Of a DNA stretch of 64,000 nt, positions 35,116 to 44,304 are shown piece by piece. Location: the NCBI GenBank assembly GCA_000620945.1, contig JHZO01000006.1, forward strand, positions 1 through 64,000, written 5' to 3'. A program made the position numbers and the translations under genes. The notes under the pieces were generated by a model. That model saw only the letters and a list, made by a program, of their open reading frames with translations. It made no database searches and was not told the origin of the DNA. Positions within the stretch are counted from its first letter, which is position 1. Each line of letters begins with the position of its first letter. This stretch comes from [Clostridium] viride DSM 6836 (GTDB lineage: Bacteria > Bacillota > Clostridia > Oscillospirales > Oscillospiraceae).

Positions 35116-35174
35116 TTGCAATTTGCAGGAAAAGGATGCATAATATCTTAGCACTCTAACTGAATGAGTGCTAA
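35116..35174 (+). promoter_or_regulatory. htpG promoter and perfect CIRCE operator
   Basis: TTGCAA (35116-35121) and CATAAT (35139-35144) are 17 bases apart. Directly downstream, 35148-35174 is TTAGCACTC-N9-GAGTGCTAA, an exact CIRCE inverted repeat, the binding site of the heat-shock repressor HrcA. It lies over the expected transcription start and 24 bases before the GTG of htpG. Confidence 0.95.
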
Positions 35175-35198
35175 ATGATGACAAAAGGAGTGGAATAG

Positions 35199-37106
35199 GT
35201 GGAAAAGAAACCTTTCAAAGCCGAATCCCAGCGGCTGATGGACTTGATGATCAATTCCATTTACACCCATAAGGAAATTTTTTTACGAGAAATCATTTCA
35301 AACGCCAGCGACGCCATCGATAAGCTGGCCTATCGTGCCCTTACCGACGAAGGGGTCGGCCTCTCCCGGGAGGATTTTCGCATTTTGGTCACGGTCGACA
35401 AGGACGCGCGCACCATCACCGTATCCGATAACGGCATCGGCATGGACAAAGAGGCCATGGAGAATAACCTTGGTACCATCGCCAAGAGTGGTTCCTATCA
35501 GTTTAAGCAGGAGACCGAGCAAAGCGATGATGCGGAAATTGATATCATCGGTCAGTTTGGCGTGGGCTTTTACTCGGCCTTTATGGTGGCGGACAAGGTA
35601 ATCGTCCGCTCCAAGGCGTACGGTGCAAGCGAAGCCTATCGTTGGGAATCGGAAGGTGTTGAAGGCTACACCATCGAACCCTGTGAGAAGGAGTTCGCCG
35701 GCACAGAGGTCATCATGACCTTGAAGGAGGATGCCGACGGGGAAGAGTACAGCAAGTATCTGGAAGAGAGCACCCTGACCGGATTGGTACGCAAGTACTC
35801 GGACTACATTCGCTATCCCATCCGCATGGAGCTCTCCAAAACCCGCAAGAAGGATGAGCCCGAAAATCCTCCTGAGGATTACAAGCCCGAGTATGAAACC
35901 ATTCAGGAGTGGGAAACCGTAAACTCCATGGTTCCCCTCTGGCAAAGACCCAAATCCAAGGTTTCCGATGAGGAATACCAGAGCTTTTATCGTGAAAAGT
36001 TCATGGATTGGGAGGAACCCATCGCCGTGGCTCATATTGCCGCCGAAGGCAATCTGGAATATAAGGCGCTGCTGTATGTTCCGGCGCGTGCTCCCATGGA
36101 CTACTTCACCGCGGACTATAAGCGCGGCCTGCAGCTGTATTCTTCCGGTGTGATGATCATGGAACACTGCGAGGCCCTGCTGCCCGATTACTTTGGCTTT
36201 GTGCGTGGCGTGGTGGATTCTCCGGATGTGTCGCTGAACATTTCCCGAGAGATGCTTCAGCACGACCGTCAACTCAAGGTGATTGCCAATAACCTGGAGA
36301 AAAAGATTAAGGCCGAGCTGGTTAAGCTGATGCAAAACGAGCGGGAGAAGTACGAGAAGTTCTTCGATGCCTTCGGGGTTCAGCTCAAGTATGCCATCTT
36401 AAATGCCTATGGAGCCAATAAGGAACAGCTGCAAGAGCTCCTCCTGTTCTGGTCTTCCAAGGAGAACAAGCGGATTTCCCTGAAGGAATACCGCGATCGT
36501 ATGCCCGAATCCCAGAGCTATGTGTACTACGCCGTGGCTCCTACGGTGGAAAAGGCTGCGGCCCTGCCCCAGGCGGAGCGCATCTTGAATGCCGGCTTTG
36601 AAGTCCTGTACCTCACCGGGGAGGAAGACGAGCTGCTCATGCAGATTCTCCAGAGCGTGGATGGGAAGGAGTTTCTCTCCGTTGGGGATGAGAAAGCGCT
36701 GGCCCTTACCGAAGCGGAACAGGCCGAGGTGGAAAAGGCCGAGGAAGAAAGCCGAGCTCTCCTGGACTTTGTCAAGGACACCCTGGGCGAGCGCGTCTCT
36801 GCCGTGCGCATCTCGAAGATCTTAAAAAGCGGTGCGGTTTGCCTCTCCTCCGACGGGCCCATTTCCATTGAGATGGAAAAGTACTTTAGTAAGATGAATT
36901 CTCCCTTCCCCATGCAGGCCGGGCGCGTGTTGGAGCTCAACCCCGCATCGTCCGCCTTTGGAGCCCTGAAGGGAAGCTTCGAAGCGGATCCGGAAAAGGC
37001 GGCCAAGTATGCTGAGATTCTCTACTATCAGGCACTTCTCATCTCGGACCTGCCTATCCCCGACCCCGTGCGCTACTCGGAGCTGGTTTGCTCCTTGATG
37101 CAGTAA
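35199..37106 (+). CDS. htpG: Chaperone HtpG (Hsp90)
   Basis: A 635-residue ATP-dependent cytoplasmic chaperone. The N-terminal GHKL ATPase has FLREIISNASDAIDKL (catalytic E and Mg-binding N), DNGIGMDKEAM and GQFGVGFYSAFMVADKV. The middle domain has NISREMLQHDRQLKVI with the catalytic arginine, and a C-terminal dimerisation region follows. The GTG start has GGAGTGG upstream. A perfect CIRCE operator indicates HrcA control. Confidence 0.97.
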   Translation: MEKKPFKAESQRLMDLMINSIYTHKEIFLREIISNASDAIDKLAYRALTDEGVGLSREDFRILVTVDKDARTITVSDNGIGMDKEAMENNLGTIAKSGSYQFKQETEQSDDAEIDIIGQFGVGFYSAFMVADKVIVRSKAYGASEAYRWESEGVEGYTIEPCEKEFAGTEVIMTLKEDADGEEYSKYLEESTLTGLVRKYSDYIRYPIRMELSKTRKKDEPENPPEDYKPEYETIQEWETVNSMVPLWQRPKSKVSDEEYQSFYREKFMDWEEPIAVAHIAAEGNLEYKALLYVPARAPMDYFTADYKRGLQLYSSGVMIMEHCEALLPDYFGFVRGVVDSPDVSLNISREMLQHDRQLKVIANNLEKKIKAELVKLMQNEREKYEKFFDAFGVQLKYAILNAYGANKEQLQELLLFWSSKENKRISLKEYRDRMPESQSYVYYAVAPTVEKAAALPQAERILNAGFEVLYLTGEEDELLMQILQSVDGKEFLSVGDEKALALTEAEQAEVEKAEEESRALLDFVKDTLGERVSAVRISKILKSGAVCLSSDGPISIEMEKYFSKMNSPFPMQAGRVLELNPASSAFGALKGSFEADPEKAAKYAEILYYQALLISDLPIPDPVRYSELVCSLMQ

Positions 37107-37111
37107 AAAAC

Positions 37112-37152
37112 AAACATCGCGACGCAGGCCTGCGTCGCGATGTTTCTTTTTA
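37112..37152 (+). terminator. htpG terminator
   Basis: AAACATCGCGACGCAGG and its exact complement form a loopless palindrome followed by a T-rich run. Confidence 0.9.
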
Positions 37153-37281
37153 TACCTTCTTCATCAGGGGGAGGGAGGCCTGAGTTGACAGTGGAAAATT
37201 CGACTGCTATAGTTAATCCAATGAGAAAAAGGAACCGACCACGAACGGTTCCAAGGCATGCACCGTCGAAGGGAGCTTACT

Positions 37282-37425
37282 ATGAGCCAGAAAACGAGAA
37301 ATTTAATCATCGCGCTTGGGATGCTGATCCTACTTTGTTACCTGGCCTTTTATCCCGATGGGGGACGAGGGCCAACCAGTGAGAACATCGAAAACCAAAG
37401 CTTGATCATGGAGGTAGTACGATGA
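37282..37425 (+). CDS. Small single-pass membrane protein, not recognised
   Basis: 47 residues with one hydrophobic stretch (NLIIALGMLILLCYLAFYP) and a short acidic/polar tail. GGGAGC lies before the ATG, and the stop overlaps the next start as ATGA, which implies translational coupling with the 166-residue protein downstream. Both have one N-terminal membrane anchor. Function unknown. Confidence 0.6.
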   Translation: MSQKTRNLIIALGMLILLCYLAFYPDGGRGPTSENIENQSLIMEVVR

Positions 37426-37922
37426 AAAAGGGAGGAAAGTGGAAGGCGCTCCTGCTTGCCTTGATCTCTTGCCTGTTGATCACCGTGGTGTTTTATCCAA
37501 TCACCTTTCCCGTGGATGAACGCGTGGAAGGAGTCTTACTGTCGCAGGCGGACCAGACTGCAGAACCCGTACAGGTAAGCATGCAAGGACAGTGTCAATG
37601 GAAGCTCTTCGGTGAGGATACAATCAACGTAACGCTAAAAACCGAAGGAGCTACCAATCTCGAGCTCCGGCTTGCGAATTTGTCGGAGGGGATCACACAA
37701 TATACCGATGCCAATGGCCAAAGCTATGAGATTCGAGGCAAGGTACATTACCTGCCCTTTCAAGACCCAGGAGCGTTGATGGTTTTATATCCCAAAACAG
37801 CCGATGGGGAGCAAGCGACGTCCTGTCTGGTGCTTCCTGCAACAGACCGGGAAAACGCCTTGGAAATCCTAAAGAAGCTTGCCCCGGAAGCGTATGACTC
37901 CTTTGCAAACGGCGCTTCGTAA
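37422..37922 (+). CDS. Membrane-anchored hypothetical protein
   Basis: 166 residues: an N-terminal anchor or signal (WKALLLALISCLLITVVFYP) followed by an extracytoplasmic beta-rich domain of about 140 residues (SMQGQCQWKLFGEDTINVTL and similar). GGAGG precedes the ATG. It is translationally coupled to the 47-residue membrane protein. No family is recognised; the genes are convergent with the TtcA-like gene. Confidence 0.65.
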   Translation: MKKGGKWKALLLALISCLLITVVFYPITFPVDERVEGVLLSQADQTAEPVQVSMQGQCQWKLFGEDTINVTLKTEGATNLELRLANLSEGITQYTDANGQSYEIRGKVHYLPFQDPGALMVLYPKTADGEQATSCLVLPATDRENALEILKKLAPEAYDSFANGAS

Positions 37923-37939
37923 AGAAGAAGTACCATGCC

Positions 37940-38686
37940 TCACTCCAGCGGAAGGTTACGGCGATCGGTGCGGGGGGTGGGATCCCAAGCAGGAAGCGGC
38001 AGACGCTGCATGCTTCGGAACACATACTCCTTTAGATGCGGATAGCGGGGGGAAAGTTCCTGGATCAATTCCTTGACCTCTTGGCGTTTCGTGTGCCCAT
38101 TGGCAGGACAAGGGTTGTGCACGATGGGTAAGCCCAGGCGACCGGCGGCGCCGCGAATCATCCCTTCGCTGCAGTACAGCAGCGGGCGAATCTGGGTGAT
38201 GCCCGTCCGATCCAAGTCGGTCACCGGTTGAAAACAGGACAGGCGTCCCTCGTAGAACAGCGAGAGAAAGAAGGTCTCCACCGCATCATCGTAATGGTGC
38301 CCCAGGGCAACCTTATTGATGCCAAGCCGCTGGAGCTCTTCATGCAAGGTGCCTCTTCGCATTTTGGCGCAGAGGGAGCAGGGGTTCTTTTCCTTACGCA
38401 GATCAAAGATAATGTGGCTGATTTCAGTCTGTACCCGATGGTAGGGAACGTCCAGCTTCTGACAATACTCCGCCACGGGGGAAAAGTCCATGCCCTCCAT
38501 TCCCATTTCGACCGTGACGGCCTCTACGGTAAAGGGTTCTGGGTAAAATTTCCGCAGATTGGCCAAGGCAGTGAGCAGGGTCAGGGAGTCTTTTCCGCCC
38601 GAAACGCCGACGGCAATGCGGTCCCCGGCCTTTATCATATCGTAGTCTTCCACGCAGCGGCGGGTATAGCTGAGAATTTTCTTCAT
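37940..38686 (-). CDS. tRNA 2-thiolation protein, TtcA/TtuA-type PP-loop ATPase
   Basis: A 248-residue cytoplasmic enzyme. SGGKDS at about residues 29-34 is the PP-loop that adenylates the target base. NPCSLCAKMRRG provides the CxxC pair, LGHHYDDAVETFFL is the conserved following motif, and HNPCPANGHT supplies the third conserved cysteine, together holding an iron-sulfur cluster in TtcA relatives. TtcA 2-thiolates C32 of some tRNAs; the exact tRNA position here is inferred. Upstream (38694-38790) is the shared spacer with the rplM promoter. Confidence 0.88.
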   Translation of the reverse strand: MKKILSYTRRCVEDYDMIKAGDRIAVGVSGGKDSLTLLTALANLRKFYPEPFTVEAVTVEMGMEGMDFSPVAEYCQKLDVPYHRVQTEISHIIFDLRKEKNPCSLCAKMRRGTLHEELQRLGINKVALGHHYDDAVETFFLSLFYEGRLSCFQPVTDLDRTGITQIRPLLYCSEGMIRGAAGRLGLPIVHNPCPANGHTKRQEVKELIQELSPRYPHLKEYVFRSMQRLPLPAWDPTPRTDRRNLPLE

Positions 38687-38798
38687 AAATGGCTCCTTAA
38701 AAAAGAAAAATGGAAATGGAGTATATGGAAGTATGTAAGCGATTTCGAGAGCTTGAGCGAGCTTTTATATTTGTAAATTAAAAAAACCAAAAAAGCCG

Positions 38799-38827
38799 TT
38801 GACAGGCAAAACTCACCGTATTATAAT
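38799..38827 (+). promoter_or_regulatory. Consensus promoter of rplM-rpsI
   Basis: TTGACA (38799-38804), 17 bases, TATAAT (38822-38827): perfect sigma-A boxes, with a leader of about 80 bases before rplM. Confidence 0.92.
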
Positions 38828-38912
38828 ACAAAACGCTCGGATTAGTCAATCGGGGCTGTTCCACGTTGTAAATCTGTAGATTTTAAGATAATTAACTATT
38901 GGAGGTTTGACC

Positions 38913-39344
38913 ATGTCCACTTTTATGGCCAACAAGGGCAACATCGTGCGCAAGTGGTATATTCTTGACGCAGCTGGCGTGCCCCTCGGCAAGACTGCTG
39001 CCACCGCTGCAACCCTGTTGCGCGGAAAGCATAAGCCCGAATTCACTCCTCACGCTGACTGCGGTGACTTTGTCATTGTCATCAACGCAGAGAAGGCAGT
39101 CCTCACCGGCAATAAGATGGAGCAGAAATACTATCGTACTCACTCCGGCTATGTTGGCGGTCTGAAGGAAACCAAGTATCGTCTGCTCATGCAGAACAAG
39201 CCCGAGCTGGCAATGAAGGTTGCTGTCCGCGGCATGCTGCCCAAGAACACCATTGCGAAGGACTCCCTGACCCGCCTGAAGATTTTCCGCGGCGCAGAGC
39301 ACAAGCACGCCGCCCAGATGCCCGAAGCCTGGACTGCGTACTAA
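38913..39344 (+). CDS. rplM: 50S ribosomal protein L13
   Basis: A 143-residue early-assembly protein of the large subunit. [34 protein letters not shown] and [18 protein letters not shown] are diagnostic. ATG 38913 follows GGAGGTTTG; the ATG six bases upstream lies too close to that site. Cotranscribed with rpsI after 14 bases, the near-universal pair. Confidence 0.98.
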   Translation: MSTFMANKGNIVRKWYILDAAGVPLGKTAATAATLLRGKHKPEFTPHADCGDFVIVINAEKAVLTGNKMEQKYYRTHSGYVGGLKETKYRLLMQNKPELAMKVAVRGMLPKNTIAKDSLTRLKIFRGAEHKHAAQMPEAWTAY

Positions 39345-39358
39345 GGAGGAATTGGAAT

Positions 39359-39763
39359 ATGTATAAGAGCAAGAAGCCCTATCATTACGGAACCGGCCGT
39401 CGCAAGTCCTCCGTGTCCCGTGTTCGCTTGATTCCCGGCGGAACCGGTGCGATCACCATCAACGGCCGTGACATCGACGATTACTTTGGTCTGGAGACCT
39501 TGAAGCTGATCACCCGTCAGCCCCTGGTGACCACCGATACCCTGGGTAAGGTGGACATCATCGCTACCGTCACCGGCGGCGGCGTTACCGGCCAGGCAGG
39601 CGCTCTGCGCCACGGCATCAGCCGCGCCCTGCTGGAGATGAACGAGGAGTTCCGCCCCGCTCTGAAGAGCGCAGGCTTCCTCACCCGTGACCCCAGAATG
39701 AAGGAACGTAAGAAGTACGGCCTCAAGGCTGCACGTCGCGCTCCCCAGTTCTCCAAGAGATAA
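39359..39763 (+). CDS. rpsI: 30S ribosomal protein S9
   Basis: A 134-residue small-subunit protein. The N-terminal [15 protein letters not shown] and [20 protein letters not shown] are diagnostic, and the C-terminal [17 protein letters not shown] tail reaches the P-site tRNA. AAGGAGG precedes the ATG. Its terminator region marks the border of the accessory island. Confidence 0.98.
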   Translation: MYKSKKPYHYGTGRRKSSVSRVRLIPGGTGAITINGRDIDDYFGLETLKLITRQPLVTTDTLGKVDIIATVTGGGVTGQAGALRHGISRALLEMNEEFRPALKSAGFLTRDPRMKERKKYGLKAARRAPQFSKR

Positions 39764-39776
39764 TTATATTATCGAG

Positions 39777-39816
39777 AAAACCCTGCAACCTCAACGGTTG
39801 CAGGGTTTTCTTTTTG
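39777..39816 (+). terminator. rpsI terminator, also left copy of a putative attachment repeat
   Basis: ACCCTGCAACC/GGTTGCAGGGT with a TCAAC loop and TTTTCTTTTT. The 33 bases at 39777-39809 recur exactly at 45129-45161. Two tandem TTGACGCAAA units (39821-39830 and 39832-39841) follow. Confidence 0.9.
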
Positions 39817-40092
39817 CCGTTTGACGCAAAGTTGACGCAAATAGTGAAATGTTTTGTTTTGTCAATTCTCGTATTAATTTGTGCTGATAAGACAAAACTT
39901 CGTTTTGTGCCTCCAACTTTCTGAATAAAATGAGTCTGGTGAGCTAGTCGGGTCTCTTTAACATATTATTTATTGCATGGAAAAATCATAGATGCGGCCA
40001 AGACAGTGCTGTATGCATTGAGCCTCACTACATTAATGAACCCGCTTGACCAAACATTAACAACTTTTAACACCTTAGTATTGTATTTAGAC

Positions 40093-40350
40093 CATTTCAC
40101 GAGCCATGGTATCATATGGCGGAAAAACCCCTTCCAGATTATTGAAAGATATTCTCAGTGGGCCAATGATTATCAAGAGAATCAAATTACGATTGTTTAT
40201 GATACAATGTGGAACGGAACCAAAGTTTTAGCGGAAAAGATTGCAGAAGGAATCGAGTCCACAGATCCTAATGTAGTCGTTAAAGTTTATAATATTGCTA
40301 AATATGATGAAAATGATGTCATTACCGAAGTGTTTGTCATACTATATTTA
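40093..40350 (+). pseudogene. Fragment of a flavodiiron protein (FprA family)
   Basis: Inside an open frame starting at 39973, residues about 41-125 (SHGIIWRKNPFQIIERYSQW, YQENQITIVYDTMWNGT and AEKIAEGIE) match the join between the metallo-beta-lactamase-like and flavodoxin domains of A-type flavoproteins, which reduce O2 or NO. Nearly all of the di-iron domain and most of the flavodoxin domain are absent. It is remnant DNA just inside the left end of the island. Confidence 0.8.
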
Positions 40351-40375
40351 AAATTCTTTGAAGGATGTGATTCTT

Positions 40376-40600
40376 ATGGAAAAAACTGAATCCATAAAAG
40401 AACAAGTAAATCTTGAAATTTTGGTTGATCAGGAAACAATAGTTTAATTTCCACGCAAGGTAAAATGCTTATGATTGAGGCGGGGGACACGGTTTTAGTC
40501 ATGTCTCAAACTCTTCTAGAAGCTGATAATCAGAAAGAATCCGAGTTTAGTTTGGATCGAAGAGCTACCTATATCTATAGATATATTAATGGGAACTAGC
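40376..40600 (+). pseudogene. Short hypothetical frame with probable frameshift
   Basis: MEKTESIKEQVNLEILVDQE stops at 40447, but a second frame continues NNSLISTQGKMLMIEAGDTV through SLDRRATYIYRYINGN to 40600. Joined they give about 75 residues with no recognised family. Confidence 0.3.
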
Positions 40601-40705
40601 TGTGTGCGATAGACAATTAATAAGGAACGTAGTTACTTAATTCGTGAACCAGTTTAATAAGGACAAACCCAATGGATATTCCCCATTGGGTTTGCTATTA
40701 GTGTT

Positions 40706-41101
40706 TCATAAAGAAATTTCCTTTGGCTCATTTGTGATAGAATAAATAGTTGCGGTTGCATGAGTGAAATATAATACTGTCATCAGGTTGTCATCTACAT
40801 GATACATACTTCCGAGAGCAATAGGATATTCATTCATCATAGCAACTCTGGCTTCACGTCGGGTATCCTCTTTTACTTCACCCTCAATGCGTATCCAAGT
40901 ATCTTTGATCATACCGCAGATTTCAACTTTGGGATTTTTGAGCATTTGAGCATAGACTTTCTTTTTGGTATTGGTTACAATATAAAGCTTGTTTTCAAAT
41001 TAGCAAACAGCACCAAAGGGTCTTACGTGCGGTTGTCCATCTACACTTGTCGCAATGTAAAATGCACCACAGGATTTTAAATGATCTAATACTTCTTTCA
41101 T
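40706..41101 (-). pseudogene. Pyridoxamine 5'-phosphate oxidase-family protein with in-frame stop
   Basis: From ATG 41101 the frame reads MKEVLDHLKSCGAFYIATSV, GQPHVRPFGAVC, then TAA, then FENKLYIVTNTKKKVYAQML and on to 40706, all in one frame. Apart from the one TAA (about codon 34) it is a full-length, about 131-residue FMN-binding split-barrel protein. A single substitution could explain the stop. AAGGAAAG precedes the ATG. It may be a pseudogene, or the read could hold an error. Confidence 0.8.
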
Positions 41102-41267
41102 GAATTTCTTCCTTTCATTGATCCTTTAAATGCAATAATAGCATAGTATAAAATAAAACTCAAACAAAAGAAACGTGCGGCTTACGATTCGGCTTTTGAA
41201 ACGACTGTGGTACAAGCACGGCTTTCCATGAGCATTTTGGGTACCCAAAGGTAACCCATATCGCAAA

Positions 41268-41596
41268 ATGATGACAACAAACGAAAAACAGAAAGTGGTT
41301 GCTGACATGAACATTTTTACTGCGCAAGACGAACACCTAATTGACCTCAATCCAACAGTAAAGCAAACCTTTAATTTTGAAAACGCTTTTGATATTACAA
41401 GAAAACTAAGGTCTACACCCACCAGTCAGGAGGTAGTGTTTACGCTGGCTTTAAGCGTGAAGGTATTAGCATGCATTCAGAGTTGCGTTGTTTGATTAAA
41501 GAAGGCGGCCATCCAATAGGTGACCGCCTTTACTATTTACAGGATTTTAATGGCATGGTATACTTTGAAAAAAATGTCGAAAATTGTATACTTTAG
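41268..41596 (+). pseudogene. Hypothetical protein with probable frameshift
   Basis: The frame from 41268 (MMTTNEKQKVVADMNIFTAQ) runs into low-quality sequence after TSQEV, while another frame continues GGSVYAGFKREGISMHSELR to NGMVYFEKNVENCIL, ending at 41596. The two read naturally as one about 109-residue protein broken near 41432. The family is not recognised. Confidence 0.35.
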
Positions 41597-41651
41597 AAAC
41601 ATAAGGTAAGTAGACCCATAGAGAAAATCAATGCAATAGTGAGGGTGTTCT

Positions 41652-44054
41652 ATGAAAAAAGGACGGTTAAACACAATTCATTTCTTGTTGTTCATGTTGC
41701 TCCTTATAATGGTATTTCAAGAAACTAAAGTGGAAGCTTTTTCTACTGAAGAGAATCCTAAAATAGTTTTTGGAGGTAATATTAATTCTCCACCCTTTAG
41801 CTATTTAAATGAAAGAGGTCAGCCAGATGGCTTTAGTGTTACGTTAGCCAAGGCACTTGGTAAATCCATGGGGTATGATGTAGTAGTGCGTTTGGATGAA
41901 TGGAGCTCTATTCAGGAGGCACTGAAAAATGGTGAAATCGATGCTATTTTAGGAATGGTTCATTCTCAAGAGAGAACAAAGTATTTTGACTTCACCACAA
42001 CACAGTTTATTGCAAGTGGCGACATTTTTACTAAAAGTGGCTTGAAGCTAAATGATGTAAAGGAGCTTAAAGATCAAACTGTGGTTGTTTTAAAGGGAGA
42101 TTTTGTTGGAAAATCCCTCAAGTCGCTTGATTTAAACATCCAATTGATTGAGGTTTCAAATATTAAGGACGCCTTATTGAGAATTAAAGACGGGGAATAT
42201 AGCTATGCTGGGTTGCCTAAGATGTCGGGAACTTACACACTTAAAAAAGAAGAGATCAAAGGGGTTTCTTCACAAAGGTTTAGTATTAGCTTAAATGATT
42301 GTTGTATGGCTGTAAGAAAGGGTGATGAGAAGCTATTAATTACATTAAATAGCGGGCTTCAAGTTTTAAAATCAACCGGTGAGTATAAAGATATTTATGA
42401 TCGCTATCTTGGTATTTATAAGGAGGCAACTTTTGCTGAATTATTTTATAAGAATAAGCTTGCTATCCTGATCGGATTAATTGTTGTACTGACGCTAATA
42501 GGGATGAATGTGATACTGAATAAGCTTGTTAAGGATCGGACAAAAGAGCTTCAGGAATCAAATAGGTCTCTTTCGGATAAGCAAATGGAATTGGAAAAAC
42601 TGATTAACAGTATGAAGCTTCTGGATGCAGAGTTAAGGTCTGAACGCAATTTATTTAAAACGACATTGCATTCTTTAGGTGATGCTGTAATTTCCACAGA
42701 TAAAGAAGGAAATGTGGATTTGATGAATGCGGCTGCAGAAGAACTTACTGGGTGGAAGAACACGGAAGCTAAGGGCATGCCATTTGAAACCGTATTTCAT
42801 ATTGTGGATGAGTTTACTAGTGCAAACAGGCCCAACTTAGTAGATCAAGTTTTTAAAACAGGTGAAAAATCACTTGCGAATCATTCGATGTTGATCAAAA
42901 AACATGGAGAAACCATTCCGATTGAAAATAGTGTTGCACCGATTAAGGATGAGAATAAAAACATTTGCGGGGTCGTCCTTGTATTTAGCGACTTTACAGA
43001 TAAAAAAGAAAAGCAAGAAAAAATTAGGTACCTAAGCTACTACGATCAACTTACAGGCCTATGTAACAGACATTATTTTGAAGAGCAGTTAAAGATACTT
43101 GATATTGAAGGTAACCTGCCATTTACCATTGTCATGGCTGACGTCAATGGTCTAAAGCTAACCAATGATGCATTTGGTCACAAGGCAGGTGATGCATTGC
43201 TAAAAACTGTTGCAAATATCTTCAAAAAAGAAAATGAATGCAGATCATCAGACTTTGTGGCAAGAGTTGGTGGTGACGAGTTTGTCATATTGTTGCCGAG
43301 AACTACAAGTAGTGAAACTGAGAAAATTATTAATCGTACTCATTCAGCTATCGAAAAGGAAACTCAAGACAATATTGTTATATCTGTATCCTTTGGCTGG
43401 GCAACAAAGAATACACATGATCAGAGTATCCACGAGGTTCTTTCACGGGCCGAAGAACAAATGTATCGTAGAAAACTAGTTGAAAGTCAAAGTATGCGTA
43501 ATCAAACAATTAAGGCCATTATGCAAACTCTTCTCGAAACAAATATTCGTGAGCGAGTTCATTCTGAAAAAGTAAGTCAAATAAGTCGAATCGTTGGAGA
43601 AGTAATGCAATTAGATATTGACACATTAAAGGAGCTCGAAACTGCTGCCCTTATGCATGACATTGGAAAAATTGCAATAAACGAGAGTATATTAAATAAA
43701 GCTGGCCCTCTGACTGAAGCTGAATATGAAGAGCTTAAACGGCATTCCGAAATCGGATACCATATACTAAAATCAGTGGACGCCTATACTAATTTAGCTG
43801 ATTATGTTCTGTCTCATCATGAACGATGGGATGGCACGGGGTATCCTAGGTGTTTATCAGGAGAAGATATACCTTTGATCGCTAGAATTATTGCAGTTGC
43901 GGATTCCTTTGAAGCCATGATAGGAGATCGGCCATATAGAAATTCACTGAATTACATGGAAGCAATTGAGGAACTCAAACGAAGTTCGGGTACACAGTTT
44001 GATCCTAATATTGTGAACATATTTTGTGCAATGCAAGTCAAAGCTCTATCCTAA
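41652..44054 (+). CDS. Membrane c-di-GMP signalling protein: solute-binding sensor, PAS, GGDEF and HD-GYP
   Basis: An 800-residue protein. Signal/TM is at residues 10-30. A periplasmic-type substrate-binding domain (SBP_bac_3-like, about 35-260) has FGGNINSPPFSYLNERGQPDGF as in amino-acid-binding proteins. TM2 is at about 273-295 and a PAS domain at about 335-455. GGDEF is at about 460-615 with RVGGDEFVILLP (intact). HD-GYP is at about 620-800 with LMHDIGKIAI and HHERWDGTGYP. The signal is probably an amino acid or similar small solute. It holds both a potentially active diguanylate cyclase and an HD-GYP phosphodiesterase. The start follows GAGGGTG. AT-rich; within the 39.8-45.1 kb segment. 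Confidence 0.9.
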   Translation: MKKGRLNTIHFLLFMLLLIMVFQETKVEAFSTEENPKIVFGGNINSPPFSYLNERGQPDGFSVTLAKALGKSMGYDVVVRLDEWSSIQEALKNGEIDAILGMVHSQERTKYFDFTTTQFIASGDIFTKSGLKLNDVKELKDQTVVVLKGDFVGKSLKSLDLNIQLIEVSNIKDALLRIKDGEYSYAGLPKMSGTYTLKKEEIKGVSSQRFSISLNDCCMAVRKGDEKLLITLNSGLQVLKSTGEYKDIYDRYLGIYKEATFAELFYKNKLAILIGLIVVLTLIGMNVILNKLVKDRTKELQESNRSLSDKQMELEKLINSMKLLDAELRSERNLFKTTLHSLGDAVISTDKEGNVDLMNAAAEELTGWKNTEAKGMPFETVFHIVDEFTSANRPNLVDQVFKTGEKSLANHSMLIKKHGETIPIENSVAPIKDENKNICGVVLVFSDFTDKKEKQEKIRYLSYYDQLTGLCNRHYFEEQLKILDIEGNLPFTIVMADVNGLKLTNDAFGHKAGDALLKTVANIFKKENECRSSDFVARVGGDEFVILLPRTTSSETEKIINRTHSAIEKETQDNIVISVSFGWATKNTHDQSIHEVLSRAEEQMYRRKLVESQSMRNQTIKAIMQTLLETNIRERVHSEKVSQISRIVGEVMQLDIDTLKELETAALMHDIGKIAINESILNKAGPLTEAEYEELKRHSEIGYHILKSVDAYTNLADYVLSHHERWDGTGYPRCLSGEDIPLIARIIAVADSFEAMIGDRPYRNSLNYMEAIEELKRSSGTQFDPNIVNIFCAMQVKALS

Positions 44055-44304
44055 GATGGTCTAGTTGTCAAAAATTTGTCGTACCATAATAACAAAGCTA
44101 TTGACTGCGCAACATACTTGGAAGATCAAATTAAAGCTCTAAGAATAACGAGAAACTTAGATATACAAAAGAGGCTCGATGATGGAATGGCCTCATGCTC
44201 TTTACGTTAAATAGGAATTGAGCATTATTATAAACCTTTTGTTAAATAAAACATTAATAAAAGGAAATAATCAAAGATGAATATGTTAAAGGAGCTACGA
44301 GAAA

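Noticed and set aside
35298-36335. 345-codon open frame opposite htpG
   Set aside because: Antisense shadow of a perfectly conserved Hsp90 gene.
37140-37382. 80-codon frame after htpG
   Set aside because: It starts in the htpG terminator and overlaps the better supported 47-residue membrane protein in another frame.
44100-44215. Frame ending KRLDDGMASCSLR
   Set aside because: Protein-like but no start codon or ribosome site; noted only as a possible relic in the gap before azoR.
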